A stretch of 64,000 nt of DNA from an uncultured Cycloclasticus sp. (GCA_913057515.1 CAJXOJ010000011.1:16288-80287); one strand, 5' to 3'; positions 7,643 to 17,880 are shown, counted from the stretch's first letter. The notes: generated from the letters alone by a model not told the origin. A program made the numbers and translations.

Positions 7643-8760
7643 TAAGGTGTTATTTGGTTGCTAGCAATGTATTCGTTAGCTTGGTGTGCTTGGTTAATAT
7701 TGCCTGGGCCGATAACAATTGTATCAAGCCCTAGGCTATTAAGGTAAGGCGCTTCGGTGCCGAAGGCGACAGATTCGGATGCTTTACCACTAATTGACTC
7801 AACTAGTCGAGTGAGCCTTGCCTCAGCGGCTGTTTCGAATGCCGGTACGCCACAAAAAACAGGCTTGTAGGTCAATTGAAGTTTGCTCTGTTCAGGCAAA
7901 ACGTGGCTTAGTCGTGTTTCTAGATCAGCTCTTAATGAATCGAGGTTCATGCCGGGTAGCGGACGGATATCTATTTGTGTTTCGCAGTGTGAGCAAATTC
8001 TATTGGGATTGTCTCCACCGTGAATTGAGCCAATGTTCATGGTGGGGAAAGGGACGTCAAAGACTGGATTTCGGTGTTTCCGTTGTATCTCATCGCGCCA
8101 ATGTAGTAGTTCATTGATGACTTTATGCATGCCTTCTGTTGCGCTAGCGCCAAGGCTTGGATTACTGGAGTGCCCAGCAATACCCGTAACGGTGAGTGAT
8201 TCCATCATCACGCCTTTGTGCATACGAATAGGCGTTAGGCTAGTAGGTTCGCCAATGATAGCGTATTTGGCATGTTGTAGTTGTTGTTTGCTGAGTGCTT
8301 GCGCGCCACTCATTGCGCTTTCTTCATCGGCGGTGGCCAAGATTGTCAGCGGTCGCTTAAAATCGCTCGCCTTAAATTGTTTTGCAACATCAATGGCCAG
8401 CGCGAAAAAAGATTTCATATCCGTACTGCCTAGGCCGTAAAAGTTATTGTCTTTTTCGGTGAGTTTGAAAGGGTTTTGTTGCCATTGGCTGTCGTCGTAA
8501 GGCACCGTGTCGGTATGGCCCGACAGAACAAGGCCATCTGCGCCTTTATGCTTAGGGCCAATGGTGGCAATAAGGTTGGCTTTACCTGGTTGTCCTTGCA
8601 GTGGGTCGACGGTCACATCAAAGCCGATGTTTTCTAGCCAATCGGCTAACAGGTGAATGACGGGCAGATTGCCCTGGTCGAGTGAGTGGTTTGTGCTGCT
8701 GACCGATGGCGTGCCAATTAAGGCACGCATCATGTCAACTGTGTTAAGGGGTTTGATCAA
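7597..8760 (-). CDS. argE: acetylornithine deacetylase
   Basis: A 387-residue M20 metallopeptidase-family enzyme that converts N-acetylornithine to ornithine. Metal and catalytic motifs are present: LSGHTDTVPYDD, YGLGSTDMKSF, ATADEESAMSG and IIGEPT. Length is that of E. coli ArgE (383). The start used is a TTG at 8760, because the helix ahead of RALIGTPSVS aligns with the family only from there and a TAA stop lies just upstream in frame; an ATG at 8733 would remove nine of those residues. The 3' end carries TGCA repeats. Having ArgE together with ArgA implies the linear, non-recycling ornithine route. Confidence 0.94.
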   Translation of the reverse strand: MIKPLNTVDMMRALIGTPSVSSTNHSLDQGNLPVIHLLADWLENIGFDVTVDPLQGQPGKANLIATIGPKHKGADGLVLSGHTDTVPYDDSQWQQNPFKLTEKDNNFYGLGSTDMKSFFALAIDVAKQFKASDFKRPLTILATADEESAMSGAQALSKQQLQHAKYAIIGEPTSLTPIRMHKGVMMESLTVTGIAGHSSNPSLGASATEGMHKVINELLHWRDEIQRKHRNPVFDVPFPTMNIGSIHGGDNPNRICSHCETQIDIRPLPGMNLDSLRADLETRLSHVLPEQSKLQLTYKPVFCGVPAFETAAEARLTRLVESISGKASESVAFGTEAPYLNSLGLDTIVIGPGNINQAHQANEYIASNQITPYCNILQKLVQNICIN

Positions 8761-8816
8761 GGTTTATAAAATAACGCCAATCAAACCCGTTAGAGGGAAG
8801 CAGCAACTCATATGCT

Positions 8817-10511
8817 TCACTCTATTTTGTCGGTAACAGCCCCTTCAGAAGCCGAGCTGACTAGTTTGGCGTATTTAGCAAGAACACCGCGGGTGTAACG
8901 AGGTTTTGGACGAGTCCACTTTGCAAGGCGTTGTTGAATAACCTCGTCATCTAAGTGCAGTTGTAATTCATTTTTAACGCTATCAATAGTAATGGTGTCG
9001 CCGTCTTCAACAATAGCAATAGCCCCACCTTGATAGGCTTCAGGGGTGATATGGCCGACAACAAAACCATGAGTGCCGCCAGAGAATCGCCCGTCAGTAA
9101 TGAAGGCGACTTTGTCACCGAGTCCGCGACCCATGATGGCAGATGTCGGCGCCAACATTTCTCTCATGCCTGGACCACCTTTTGGACCTTCATAGCGAAT
9201 AACGAGCACATCCCCTTCTTTAATTGAGCCGTTAAGAATACTACTCATGGAGTCTTCTTCAGAGTCAAAAACGCGCGCAGTACCGGTAAAACCAAGGCCT
9301 TCTTTGCCAGTTATTTTAGCAACAGCACCTTCAGTGGCTAAGTTGCCGTGAAGAACCACTAAGTGACTGTCTTTCTTAATAGCATCATCCAGTGAGCGAA
9401 TAACATCTTGATTGCTTGGATAAGGCGCTACGTCAGCGAGGTTTTCAGCTAATGTTTTACCCGTTACTGTTAAGCAATCACCGTGAAGTAGGCCAGCATC
9501 TAGGAGAATTTTCATCAGTGGCTGAATGCCGCCGATGTCAATCAGTTCGCCCATTGAATATTTGCCGCTTGGCTTTAAGTCAGCGACCATCGGTACGCGC
9601 TTACCAATTTCAGTGAAATCGTTAAGTTTTAATTCAACACCTGCGCTATGCGCCATGGCTAACAAATGAAGTACGGCATTGGTTGAGCCACCTAAGGCAA
9701 TAACGACGGTAATGGCGTTCTCAAAGGCTTTACGAGTCATGATGTCGCGTGGCTTGATATCAAGCTCAAGCAGATTTAGAACTGCTTTGCCGGCTTCTTC
9801 GCAGTCTTTTTTCTTATCCGCTGAGATAGCGGCTTGCGCCGAACTATTCGGCAAGCTCATACCCATCGCTTCAATCGCCGAGGCCATTGTGTTGGCTGTG
9901 TACATGCCGCCACAAGAGCCGGGGCCTGGAATAGCCTTAGATTCAATGGCATGCAATTCTTCGTCATCTATCAAGTCATTTGCCCGTGCACCAACCGCTT
10001 CAAAGACAGAAATAACATCTAATTTACGCTGTTTATGGCAGCCAGATAAAATGGTGCCACCATAAACAAAAATAGCGGGTCGATTGAGTCGAGCCAGGGC
10101 AATCATGCAACCCGGCATGTTTTTGTCACAGCCGCCTATGGCAACAACGCCATCAAACCCTTGGCAACCGACCACTGTTTCAATCGAATCGGCAATAACC
10201 TCGCGAGATGTTAACGAGTATTTCATGCCTTCTGTGCCCATTGAAATACCATCGGAGATGGTAATGGTGTTGAAAATAACACCCTTGCCGCCCGCTGCAT
10301 TAACACCTTCAGCAGCCTCATCAGCTAAGCCATTAATGTGCATATTGCAGGGTGTGACCATGGCCCATGTGGAGGCGATGCCGACTTGAGGTTTGTTGAA
10401 GTCATTATCATTAAAGCCAACGGCGTGAAGCATTGCACGACTGGGTGCCCGTTCCATACCATCGACTACTTGAGAGGAAAATTTTCTGCTATCGTTCTTT
10501 TTGTCTGACAT
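8817..10511 (-). CDS. ilvD: dihydroxy-acid dehydratase
   Basis: A 564-residue IlvD that dehydrates 2,3-dihydroxy-isovalerate and 2,3-dihydroxy-3-methylvalerate in valine, isoleucine and leucine synthesis. Iron-sulfur ligands are visible as [20 protein letters not shown] and [15 protein letters not shown]; the catalytic segment is [13 protein letters not shown]. The length matches the shorter, [2Fe-2S]-type branch rather than the 616-residue E. coli enzyme; the cluster type is inferred from length only. It lies between the SH3-domain gene (21 bases) and argE (56 bases), on the same strand, so transcription may be shared with the arginine genes. Confidence 0.96.
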   Translation of the reverse strand: MSDKKNDSRKFSSQVVDGMERAPSRAMLHAVGFNDNDFNKPQVGIASTWAMVTPCNMHINGLADEAAEGVNAAGGKGVIFNTITISDGISMGTEGMKYSLTSREVIADSIETVVGCQGFDGVVAIGGCDKNMPGCMIALARLNRPAIFVYGGTILSGCHKQRKLDVISVFEAVGARANDLIDDEELHAIESKAIPGPGSCGGMYTANTMASAIEAMGMSLPNSSAQAAISADKKKDCEEAGKAVLNLLELDIKPRDIMTRKAFENAITVVIALGGSTNAVLHLLAMAHSAGVELKLNDFTEIGKRVPMVADLKPSGKYSMGELIDIGGIQPLMKILLDAGLLHGDCLTVTGKTLAENLADVAPYPSNQDVIRSLDDAIKKDSHLVVLHGNLATEGAVAKITGKEGLGFTGTARVFDSEEDSMSSILNGSIKEGDVLVIRYEGPKGGPGMREMLAPTSAIMGRGLGDKVAFITDGRFSGGTHGFVVGHITPEAYQGGAIAIVEDGDTITIDSVKNELQLHLDDEVIQQRLAKWTRPKPRYTRGVLAKYAKLVSSASEGAVTDKIE

Positions 10512-10532
10512 ATTGTGCTCGTATAAATGAGG

Positions 10533-11231
10533 TTAGAATGAAGATTGCCAAGATGACTTTTTCCGCCAACTTATTTTAGGAAGTATAAAGCCAAGGATAA
10601 TGCCAAGTAGCAAGACGCCAGAACCAATTAGAAACCAATCTAGGGCGTCACTATTTTGTAGCATATCATTTTCTCTTTTTAAACTCTCTAGTTCGCGCTC
10701 AATCGTCACCACACGTTGCTGAAGCTGGTTGCGCTCGTCAAGAATTTGTACGGCGTTGCTAGAGGTTTCTTTTAACTGCGCTAATTCACGCGATAAGCTG
10801 GTATTCAGTTCTTTTAACTCAGCTGTTTGGGTGTCTAGGTTGCCTTTTTGTTCGCTCAATTGCGTTAGCTGTTGGTTTGAATCGGTGAATTTTGCTTTAA
10901 ATGTTGCTAGTTCAGCTTCAGCCTTAGCTAAACGAGATTTTGCAGATGGGGTTTTATGCAGTAAGCGTGATAACACCCATCCTTCGCGCGCGCCACTGAG
11001 AGTTATTTTTGCGTAACCAGAGGCTTTGTCACGTTCCATTACGTTGATTCTTGTTCCGCTTTTTAGCGTCGCAATAATACGGTGACTTGGGCTCTTACCT
11101 GAGCGAACCATAATTTCAAGTTCATCTGATACGTAAGCTGTTTCAGCCATTGCCACAGTACTGGTTAATAGGGTAAGTACTAAGAATATTATTTTCACAA
11201 AATGACCTTTAAATATGATTGATTGATGCAT
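10533..11231 (-). CDS. TIGR04211-type SH3 domain / coiled-coil membrane protein
   Basis: A 232-residue protein with an N-terminal signal sequence (hydrophobic IIFLVLTLLTSTVAMA), a bacterial SH3 domain (about 32-95, ending EGWVLSRLL), a long coiled coil (about 98-200) and one C-terminal membrane helix (WFLIGSGVLLLGIILGFILP). This is the layout of E. coli YgiM and its relatives, of unknown function at the envelope. The ATG at 11231 overlaps the argF stop as TAATG. A GTG at 11198 is a serious alternative start: it has an AAAGG ribosome site 6-7 bases upstream and would begin the signal peptide at VKIIF. The gene sits between argF and ilvD. Confidence 0.8.
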   Translation of the reverse strand: MHQSIIFKGHFVKIIFLVLTLLTSTVAMAETAYVSDELEIMVRSGKSPSHRIIATLKSGTRINVMERDKASGYAKITLSGAREGWVLSRLLHKTPSAKSRLAKAEAELATFKAKFTDSNQQLTQLSEQKGNLDTQTAELKELNTSLSRELAQLKETSSNAVQILDERNQLQQRVVTIERELESLKRENDMLQNSDALDWFLIGSGVLLLGIILGFILPKISWRKKSSWQSSF

Positions 11232-12133
11232 TACTTCATTAGGAATTCTAAAAGCGCTTTTTGAGCGTGTAATCGGTTTTCAGCTTCATCCCAAACAACA
11301 CTACTTTTGCCGTCTAAAACATCAGCGCTGACTTCTTCACCGCGATGGGCCGGCAAACAATGCATGAATAATGCGTCAGGTTTTGCGACCGACATGAGAG
11401 CGGCATCTACCTGGAAATTAACGAAAGCATCTTCGCGTATTTTTTGCTCTTCCTCTTGCCCCATGCTGGCCCAAACATCGGTAACGATGAGGTCGGCGTT
11501 GCTGGCCGCCTGTTTAGGTTCATAAAATAGTTTGACATGGCTTGCCGTCGCATCAAGCAATGACTGTTCCGGTTCGTAGCCCTTTGGGCAAGCGATGGTT
11601 AGCTCAAAATCAAGCAGCTTTGCAGCATTCATATACGATTGACACATATTGTTACCGTCACCAATCCAACAAACACGCTTGCCTTTTATATCCCCGCGTT
11701 GCTCAAACCAAGTTTGCAGGTCGGCCAGTAATTGGCAGGGGTGAAAGCGGTCGGTCAAACCGTTAATAACAGGCACCTTGGAGTGTTTGGCAAAGGTAGT
11801 GACTGTCTCATGATCATTCGTGCGTAACATAATGCCATCGACCATGCGGGAGATAACACGAGCAGAATCCTCTATGGGTTCGCCACGGCCTAACTGAGTG
11901 TCTCTAGGTGATAAAAATAACGCACTACCGCCGAACTGGCTCATGCCAGATTCAAAAGAAATACGGGTACGAGTGGATGACTTTTCAAACACCATTGCGA
12001 GAACTTTGTTTTTTAATGGCTCATAAATAATGCCATCGGCGCGCATTCTTTTTAATTCGATGGCGCGCTGAATAAGTGAGCGTAACTCTTCCGCGGTAAG
12101 GTCATTAAGAGTAATAAAGTGTCGTGGCTTCAT
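11231..12133 (-). CDS. argF: ornithine carbamoyltransferase
   Basis: A 300-residue OTCase that joins ornithine and carbamoyl phosphate to give citrulline. Carbamoyl-phosphate and ornithine-loop motifs are present: [27 protein letters not shown] and [12 protein letters not shown]. The start chosen is the ATG at 12133 ([12 protein letters not shown]), which matches the family; the frame stays open to a TTG at 12169 inside the argD 3' end, but those 12 residues have no family support. It follows argD by 25 bases and its stop overlaps the start of the next gene. Confidence 0.96.
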   Translation of the reverse strand: MKPRHFITLNDLTAEELRSLIQRAIELKRMRADGIIYEPLKNKVLAMVFEKSSTRTRISFESGMSQFGGSALFLSPRDTQLGRGEPIEDSARVISRMVDGIMLRTNDHETVTTFAKHSKVPVINGLTDRFHPCQLLADLQTWFEQRGDIKGKRVCWIGDGNNMCQSYMNAAKLLDFELTIACPKGYEPEQSLLDATASHVKLFYEPKQAASNADLIVTDVWASMGQEEEQKIREDAFVNFQVDAALMSVAKPDALFMHCLPAHRGEEVSADVLDGKSSVVWDEAENRLHAQKALLEFLMK

Positions 12134-12158
12134 GTTAGTACTGTACAGAAATAATGGG

Positions 12159-13325
12159 TTAGTAGGCAATAATTAAGTCGCAAACTAGCTCGACTACTGT
12201 TGCTGCCTCATCGTCGCTCATGGTGAGCGGAGGGAGTAAACGAACAGTATTACCACCGGCAACATTAATGAGTAAGTTTTTCTCTAGTGCTTGGCTGACC
12301 AGTTCTGCGCAGGGGCTTGATAGCTCGATGCCAATCATCAAACCTTTCTGGCGGATATCTATAACGTGTTTGCAGTTGCTCAGTTTTTGTTTGAAAGCAG
12401 TGCCCATTTTTTCGCCTAATTGTTTGGCGCGAGTGGCTAGCTGGTCACGATCTACAATTTCGATGACCTTGAGGGCTGCAGCACAAGCCAGTGGATTTCC
12501 ACCAAATGTTGAGCCGTGAGAGCCGGCAGTTAATAAGCCCGTTGCTTTTCCAGAACTTAGGCAGGCGCCAATGGGGACGCCATTGCCTAAGCCCTTAGCC
12601 ATTGTGACAACATCGGCAGTAATACCGTTTTGCTGGCTGGATAAAAAACTACCGGTGCGGCAAACGCCAGTTTGAATTTCATCTAACATGAGTAACCAGT
12701 CATGTTCGTCACATAGGCTGCGTAATTCGTTTAGATAATGTTCGCTAGGGATATGAATGCCGCTTTCACCTTGAACCGGTTCCACAAGAATGGCAACAAT
12801 GTTGGGCTGCTGGGTTGCAAGCTCTTTTAATGCATTGATGTCGTTGTATGGAATATGGCAAAAGCCTTCAGGCAGGGGCGAAAAACCTTCTTTAACTGCT
12901 GGGTTTCCTGTTGCAGTTAATGTCGCTAATGTTCGGCCATGAAAGCTGTTAGTCATCGTCACGATGACAGGGTTTTGTATCGACTTATTATGAGCAAACT
13001 TACGTGCAATTTTGATGGCGGCTTCATTCGCTTCAGCCCCAGAGTTGCTAAAAAATACGTCATTCATACCGGTTAGCTGGCAAAGCTTATCGGCTAATTT
13101 TTCTTGCTTATCAATGTAATAAAGGTTTGATGTGTGCATCAAGGTGTTGGCCTGTTCGCCAATCGCTGCGGCCACCTCGGGGTTGGCGTGGCCTAGGCCA
13201 CAAACAGCAATGCCTGATAAAGCGTCGAGGTACTTGTTGCCTTTTTCATCCCATAACCAACTGCCTTCACCTTTAACAAAGCGAACGGGCATGGATGCGT
13301 AAGTGGGCATAATATGATGGCGCAT
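12159..13325 (-). CDS. argD: acetylornithine aminotransferase
   Basis: A 388-residue class-III PLP aminotransferase that converts N-acetylglutamate semialdehyde to N-acetylornithine. Motifs: [17 protein letters not shown], the Asp of [15 protein letters not shown], and the PLP lysine in [26 protein letters not shown] is also typical. It heads the minus-strand arginine run argD-argF and is divergent from hyuB, with 92 bases between the starts. A half-site like those upstream of argA (TGTGCAAAA) lies in this gap. ArgD may also serve in lysine synthesis, as known for the family. Confidence 0.95.
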   Translation of the reverse strand: MRHHIMPTYASMPVRFVKGEGSWLWDEKGNKYLDALSGIAVCGLGHANPEVAAAIGEQANTLMHTSNLYYIDKQEKLADKLCQLTGMNDVFFSNSGAEANEAAIKIARKFAHNKSIQNPVIVTMTNSFHGRTLATLTATGNPAVKEGFSPLPEGFCHIPYNDINALKELATQQPNIVAILVEPVQGESGIHIPSEHYLNELRSLCDEHDWLLMLDEIQTGVCRTGSFLSSQQNGITADVVTMAKGLGNGVPIGACLSSGKATGLLTAGSHGSTFGGNPLACAAALKVIEIVDRDQLATRAKQLGEKMGTAFKQKLSNCKHVIDIRQKGLMIGIELSSPCAELVSQALEKNLLINVAGGNTVRLLPPLTMSDDEAATVVELVCDLIIAY

Positions 13326-13364
13326 AATGTGTCTTGTTTAACGTAAGTTAATGTGCAAAAGCAA

Positions 13365-13386
13365 AGGCAGCCTAATCTGGCTGCCT
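13365..13386. terminator. GC-rich hairpin in the argD/hyuB divergent gap
   Basis: An 8-bp perfect stem, AGGCAGCC and GGCTGCCT, with a 6-base loop, followed by ATTTTG on the plus strand. It has the shape of a weak intrinsic terminator, yet lies between two divergent starts, where no transcript needs to end. It may shield the two promoters from each other or be an operator. Confidence 0.4.
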
Positions 13387-13404
13387 ATTTTGTCAATTCG
13401 ACAT

Positions 13405-13410
13405 TATAAT
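13405..13410 (+). promoter_or_regulatory. -10 box for a possibly leaderless hyuB transcript
   Basis: A perfect TATAAT ends 7 bases before the ATG at 13418. No good -35 is seen, since that position overlaps the hairpin. If this -10 is used, transcription would start at or next to the ATG, giving a leaderless mRNA; no ribosome-binding site precedes the gene, which agrees. Confidence 0.4.
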
Positions 13411-13417
13411 TCTCTAT

Positions 13418-14977
13418 ATGAAAATCAGCAACTCATCAACTATGGATGCCATTGAGCTCAGTATTTTTTCTAGCCGAATCGAATCAGTGTGTGACGAAAT
13501 GGGCGCTGTTTTACAGCGAGCCGCTTTTTCGCCCAATATTAAAGATCGTTTAGACTTCTCTTGCGCGGTGTTTGATGCGCAGGGTCAACTATGTGCACAG
13601 GCTGCACATATCCCCGTACATTTAGGCAGTATGGCTTATGCAATGAAGGATATTGTCGATCAACTTGATTGGCAAGCAGGCGACATGTTGGCGCTCAATG
13701 ATCCTTATCTAGGCGGTACTCATTTGCCAGACGTAACGCTTGTGTGCCCAGTATATCATTGTGAAATACTGGTTGGCTTTGTCGCCAATCGGGCTCATCA
13801 TGCAGATATTGGTTCGCAGTCCCCAGGGTCTATGCCTTTAGCAAGGCATTTAGATGAGGAAGGCTTATTAATCTCGCCGGTTAAAATCATGCGCAATAAC
13901 AAGCTAACTGAAGCATTCGAGCAAATAAAACAAGCCCTGCATCATTCGGTTGAGTCAACTGGTGACTTTAATGCGCAGATAAGTGCGAATAAACGTGGGG
14001 TGCAACGGTTGTTGGTGATGGTGAAGGAGATGGGCGTGAAGCAATATACTGCTGGACTCGCACATCTTAATGCGTATGGTGATCGGCTGATGCAGCAATT
14101 ATTAAGCAGTATTCCTGAAGGAAGGTACCGTTTTGAAGATGTGATGGACGACGATGGCTTAGGTGCTGAAGATATTGCAATAAAACTGCGTTTAAGCATT
14201 ATAAATAACGAAGTGTTGGCCGATTTCACGGGCACTTCGGGCCAAGTTAATGGCAATATAAATTGCCCTTTATCGGTAGTAGCGGCAGCTGTTTACTATG
14301 TTTTTCGATGCCTAATGCCGGCTAATGCGCCAGCGTGTTTTGGTGTGTACAGGAGGATTAAAATAAAAGCAGCAAAAGGTTCGTTGGTGAATGCAGTTAA
14401 ACCCGCTGCTGTGGCGGCCGGTAATGTTGAAACCAGTACACGACTGGTTGATGTTGTTATGGGGGCGTTGGCAAGCGCTATTCCAGAAAGGATTCCAGCT
14501 GCTAGCCATGGCAGTATGAATAATGTGGCGATGGGTGCTAAAGCAGAAAAAGAGAGCTGGAATTACTATGAAACGATTGGTGGTGGTATGGGTGCAGGTG
14601 ATTTGTATGCGGGGTTATCAGGTGTTCAAACGCATATGACGAACACCTTAAATACGCCAATTGAGTCACTGGAGATGCATTACCCGTTGAGAATTAAGCG
14701 TTATCAGCTTCGCAAAGGCTCGGGCGGTGCTGGGAGGCATCAAGGGGGCGATGGGCTAGTTAGAGAGATGGAATTTTTGCGACCGGCCGCTGTTACCTTA
14801 TTAACTGAACGAAGGCGACATCAACCATGGGGCTTGCAAGGTGGAGAAGCCGGTAAATGTGGTGAAAACCGCCTGAATAATGTGTTGTTGGCAGCAAAAG
14901 TGAGTGTTGATATTAAGGAAGGTGACTGCCTAACGATTAAAACGCCGAGTGGTGGTGGCTATGGATTTAAAATTTAG
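13418..14977 (+). CDS. hydantoinase B / oxoprolinase family protein, no HyuA partner
   Basis: A 519-residue HyuB-type subunit. Family marks are the N-terminal EMGAVLQRAAFSPNIKDR, LNDPYLGGTHLPD, then GNINCPLSVVAAA, the ETIGGGMGAG segment and the C-terminal GSGGAGRHQGGDGLVR. Relatives pair with an ATP-using HyuA subunit in hydantoinases, 5-oxoprolinase, acetone and acetophenone carboxylases. No hyuA lies on either side (argD and grxD are the neighbours), so the partner is elsewhere or this copy works alone. Start: ATG at 13418, though the family core begins at the Met of 13442 (MDAIELSIFSSR); neither has a ribosome site. The substrate is unknown. Confidence 0.85.
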   Translation: MKISNSSTMDAIELSIFSSRIESVCDEMGAVLQRAAFSPNIKDRLDFSCAVFDAQGQLCAQAAHIPVHLGSMAYAMKDIVDQLDWQAGDMLALNDPYLGGTHLPDVTLVCPVYHCEILVGFVANRAHHADIGSQSPGSMPLARHLDEEGLLISPVKIMRNNKLTEAFEQIKQALHHSVESTGDFNAQISANKRGVQRLLVMVKEMGVKQYTAGLAHLNAYGDRLMQQLLSSIPEGRYRFEDVMDDDGLGAEDIAIKLRLSIINNEVLADFTGTSGQVNGNINCPLSVVAAAVYYVFRCLMPANAPACFGVYRRIKIKAAKGSLVNAVKPAAVAAGNVETSTRLVDVVMGALASAIPERIPAASHGSMNNVAMGAKAEKESWNYYETIGGGMGAGDLYAGLSGVQTHMTNTLNTPIESLEMHYPLRIKRYQLRKGSGGAGRHQGGDGLVREMEFLRPAAVTLLTERRRHQPWGLQGGEAGKCGENRLNNVLLAAKVSVDIKEGDCLTIKTPSGGGYGFKI

Positions 14978-15028
14978 AACTAGATATTCAGGGTATAATT
15001 CAATTAATTTATTTTTAAAGGTATGGAA

Positions 15029-15349
15029 ATGAGCATCAACGAACGAATTGAAGAGCAGTTAAACAATCATGCTGTTTTGTTATATATGAAAGGTACACCA
15101 TATTTTCCTCAGTGTGGTTTTTCGAGTAAGGCTGTGCAAATTTTACAGGCGTGTGAGACTGAGTTTGCGTATGTCAATATTTTTGATGATAGCGATATAA
15201 GAGAGGGGCTAAAGGAATACTCTAGTTGGCCTACTTTTCCACAATTATATGCTAATGGGGAGCTCGTGGGTGGAGCCGATATCATGATTGAAATGTTTGA
15301 AAGTGGCGAATTGAAAACGCTTTTAGATGATATTAAGCCTGCTGAGTAA
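15029..15349 (+). CDS. grxD: monothiol glutaredoxin Grx4/GrxD family
   Basis: A 106-residue CGFS-type monothiol glutaredoxin, which binds and transfers a [2Fe-2S] cluster together with glutathione. The motif [20 protein letters not shown] contains the CGFS active site, and [19 protein letters not shown] is the glutathione-binding strand. The start is the ATG at 15029 because AAAGG lies at a proper distance; the ATG at 15023 is only one base from that site. The last 17 bases overlap the 3' end of rnt on the other strand. Confidence 0.95.
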   Translation: MSINERIEEQLNNHAVLLYMKGTPYFPQCGFSSKAVQILQACETEFAYVNIFDDSDIREGLKEYSSWPTFPQLYANGELVGGADIMIEMFESGELKTLLDDIKPAE

Positions 15350-15956
15350 ACGCATCCCACTGATTAACGATTTTGCAAAATAAAATAGCGGTTTGCTCAG
15401 CGTCATACAGCGCTGAGTGAGCTTGCTCATTATCCCACGCTATATCGGCAGCTTTAGCTGCTTTGGCGAGTACGGTTTGTCCATAGGCTAAGCCGCCTAA
15501 CGTTGCAGTATCGAAGGTACTAAAAGGGTGGAATGGGTTTCGCTTGAACTTGGTGCGTTCTACGGCAGCATTCATAAAGCCAATATCAAAAGCAGGGTTG
15601 TGGCCCACTAAAATAGCGCGTGTGCACTGCTGTTCTTTTACAGCCTCTCTTACCGGCGCGAATAATTTTCTTAGCGCTTCTTTTTCATCAATAGCAAGCC
15701 GGAATGGGTGGTATGGATCTATGCCGTTGAACTTCAAAGCAGCAGGATCTAAATTGGCGCCTTCAAATGGGATCACATGCTCACGGTGTGAAGACTGAAT
15801 AACAAGCTGGCCAGACTCATCCATAGCTGGGATAACAACAGCCATTTCGAGTAATGCATCAGTATTGGCATTAAATCCAGCGGTTTCAATGTCAACTACA
15901 ACGGGTAGGTAACTACGAAAGCGAGTGGACATGGTTCTTTGGTTGGAATCTGACAT
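15333..15956 (-). CDS. rnt: ribonuclease T
   Basis: A 207-residue DEDD-family 3' exoribonuclease that trims tRNA and other stable RNA 3' ends. The Exo motifs are [20 protein letters not shown] (DxE), [12 protein letters not shown] and the C-terminal [11 protein letters not shown]. Length is close to E. coli RNase T (215). The downstream partner of rnt in several gammaproteobacteria is the CGFS glutaredoxin, also seen here but convergent, with overlapping 3' ends. Start at the ATG at 15956; a second ATG eight codons in ([10 protein letters not shown]) is possible. Confidence 0.95.
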   Translation of the reverse strand: MSDSNQRTMSTRFRSYLPVVVDIETAGFNANTDALLEMAVVIPAMDESGQLVIQSSHREHVIPFEGANLDPAALKFNGIDPYHPFRLAIDEKEALRKLFAPVREAVKEQQCTRAILVGHNPAFDIGFMNAAVERTKFKRNPFHPFSTFDTATLGGLAYGQTVLAKAAKAADIAWDNEQAHSALYDAEQTAILFCKIVNQWDAFTQQA

Positions 15957-16057
15957 TTGTACTAAGCTAACATTTTAAAAATAGTACGCTATAATAAATC
16001 ATCAAAGATCAGGCAACTTAATAAACTTGCCTTTAAATTAATGTTGAGGACAGTTCA

Positions 16058-16786
16058 ATGCAGTTAGGAAGTTATTTAAAAAAGGGAGTTGTGTGCGCAG
16101 TTACGCTAACGATGCTGGGTTGTGCCTCGTTAACATCGCAAAAAGAAAACGATCCGTTAGAAGTGATAAATAGAGGCGTGTATAACTTTAACCAAAAAGC
16201 GGATAAGTATGTTCTTGAGCCAGTAGCAAAAGGTTATCAGTACGTAACGCCTGAGATAGTTGATGAAGGCGTCACTAACTTCTTTAGTAATTTGGACGAT
16301 GTCGTTGTATTTGTTAATAACGTGTTACAGCTTAAGTTTAATCAGGCCTTATCTGATAGTGGCCGTGTTATTGTTAATTCAACGGTGGGCTTACTAGGTT
16401 TTGTTGATATGGCAACAGGCATGGGGCTCCCAAAACATAATGAGGATTTTGGTCAAACGCTAGGTGCCTATGGTTTAGGTACAGGCCCTTATGTTGTGCT
16501 ACCTATTTTAGGTTCAAGCACGTTACGTGACACGGTGGGCCTTTTTGCTGATACGTTTGTAGATCCTATTCAGCAAATTGATGACTCTGATGCAAGGTGG
16601 TCGACTATAGCTCTTAAAGGGGTTGATACTCGTGCTGACCTGATTACTGCTAAGAAAATAGCTGACCAAGCTTCGCTAGACCCTTACGAGTTTGAAAGAA
16701 GTGCTCATTTTCAGCGTCGAAATTATTTAGTATTCGACGGAAATCCTCCGATGGATGATGAGGATATTTTTGGCGAAGAAAACTAG
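16058..16786 (+). CDS. mlaA: outer-membrane lipid asymmetry lipoprotein MlaA (VacJ)
   Basis: A 242-residue lipoprotein of the MlaA family, the outer-membrane part of the Mla system that removes misplaced phospholipids from the outer leaflet. The signal peptide ends in the lipobox TMLGC (Cys about 22). Family motifs: DPLEVINRGVYNFNQKAD, VNSTVGLLGFVDMA, DFGQTLGAYGLGTGPYVVLP and GSSTLRDTVG. The rest of the system (mlaBCDEF) is not in the window. A GAGGA ribosome site precedes the ATG. A strong hairpin terminator follows the stop. Confidence 0.95.
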   Translation: MQLGSYLKKGVVCAVTLTMLGCASLTSQKENDPLEVINRGVYNFNQKADKYVLEPVAKGYQYVTPEIVDEGVTNFFSNLDDVVVFVNNVLQLKFNQALSDSGRVIVNSTVGLLGFVDMATGMGLPKHNEDFGQTLGAYGLGTGPYVVLPILGSSTLRDTVGLFADTFVDPIQQIDDSDARWSTIALKGVDTRADLITAKKIADQASLDPYEFERSAHFQRRNYLVFDGNPPMDDEDIFGEEN

Positions 16787-16795
16787 TTCACGCAT

Positions 16796-16824
16796 AAAAA
16801 AGCCCCTTCAATAGGGGCTTTTTT
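16796..16824. terminator. bidirectional intrinsic terminator between mlaA and pyrC
   Basis: AAAAAAGCCCC, a 7-base loop, and GGGGCTTTTTT form a perfect 11-bp stem. A-run and T-run on either side make it work in both directions for the convergent mlaA and pyrC. Confidence 0.9.
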
Positions 16825-16848
16825 ATGCATCATTGAACATTCAGCTGT

Positions 16849-17880
16849 TTATTTTATCGACCACTGCAACGGTGTATCTTGCCTAAATGGGGTGAGTGTT
16901 TGTGAGCCAAATGAATAATTAACGGGTGCCTGCCAGCTTTCTTTGCTGAGCGTTAAGCTTTGCTTATTCCTTGGTAGCCGGTAAAAGTCGGGTCCATAAA
17001 AGCTACTAAAGCCTTCTAATTTATCGAGAGCGCTCGCTTTATCAAACACTTCAGCATAAAGTTCAATTGCAGCATGAGCGGTAAAGCAACCGGCACAGCC
17101 ACAGCTATTTTCTTTAGCACCTGTTGCATGTGGCGCGCTATCTGTGCCTAAGAAAAACCTCGGGTTTCCAGAGGTGGCGGCCTTAACAAGGGCTAGGCGA
17201 TGCGTTTCACGCTTTAAAATGGGTAGGCAATAATTATGCGGGCGAACGCCGCCAGCTAATAAATCATTTCGATTAAACAGCAGATGTTGCGGTGTGAGCG
17301 TAGCAGCAGTGTGATGATTCTCTAAAACAAAATCAATGGCTTGTTTTGTGGTTGCGTGTTCTAAAACAATACGAAGCTGAGGAAAGTTTTGCCTAATGGA
17401 TGTAAGGTACTTGTCAATAAATGCCTGCTCTCGGTCAAAGATGTCAACCTCTGGATCGGTCACTTCAGCGTGCACCAGTAAAGGCAGGTCGCACTTTTGC
17501 ATTTCCTCTAGCACAGGGTATAGTTTTGATACGTCCGTAACGCCGTTAGCTGAGTTAGTGGTTGCCCCCGCTGGGTATAATTTTGCTGCGAAAATATCTT
17601 TGTGTTGGCTGGCTTTCTTAATCTCTTCAACGCTTGTTTCGTTAGTAAGGTAGATGGTCATTAAAGGTTGAAAGCCACTTTCTGCGGGGAGTGCCTTTAA
17701 AATTCGTTGTCGATAAGCAGCGGCTAATTCTGTGTTGACGATGGGCTGGGCCAAGTTCGGCATAACAATCGCTCGTTGAAATTGCTTAGCAGTAAAGGCA
17801 ACAGTTGTATTGAGCGCTTGGCCATCACGTAAGTGTAAGTGCCAGTCATCGGGTTTGGTAATGGTCAGTTGCATCGTCAT
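16849..17880 (-). CDS. pyrC: dihydroorotase
   Basis: A 343-residue class-II dihydroorotase closing carbamoyl-aspartate to dihydroorotate in pyrimidine synthesis. Zinc ligands: PDDWHLHLRDG (HxH), the carboxylated lysine in FAAKLYPAGATTNS, LLVHAEV, LEHATTK, and the acid in FFLGTDSAPH. Length equals the E. coli enzyme (348). It begins with two nearby ATGs (17880 and 17874), MTMQLTITKPDDW; both are possible. It converges on mlaA across a shared terminator and is divergent from fmdB. Confidence 0.96.
   Translation of the reverse strand: MTMQLTITKPDDWHLHLRDGQALNTTVAFTAKQFQRAIVMPNLAQPIVNTELAAAYRQRILKALPAESGFQPLMTIYLTNETSVEEIKKASQHKDIFAAKLYPAGATTNSANGVTDVSKLYPVLEEMQKCDLPLLVHAEVTDPEVDIFDREQAFIDKYLTSIRQNFPQLRIVLEHATTKQAIDFVLENHHTAATLTPQHLLFNRNDLLAGGVRPHNYCLPILKRETHRLALVKAATSGNPRFFLGTDSAPHATGAKENSCGCAGCFTAHAAIELYAEVFDKASALDKLEGFSSFYGPDFYRLPRNKQSLTLSKESWQAPVNYSFGSQTLTPFRQDTPLQWSIK

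Noticed and set aside
11231..12169. argF starting at the TTG of 12169
   Set aside because: The first 12 residues have no family support and lie in the argD 3' end; the ATG at 12133 gives the standard OTCase start.
13351..13362. TGTGCAAAA half-site ahead of argD as a member of the TGCA operator set
   Set aside because: Only one arm is present; no inverted partner was found, so it is mentioned but not counted.
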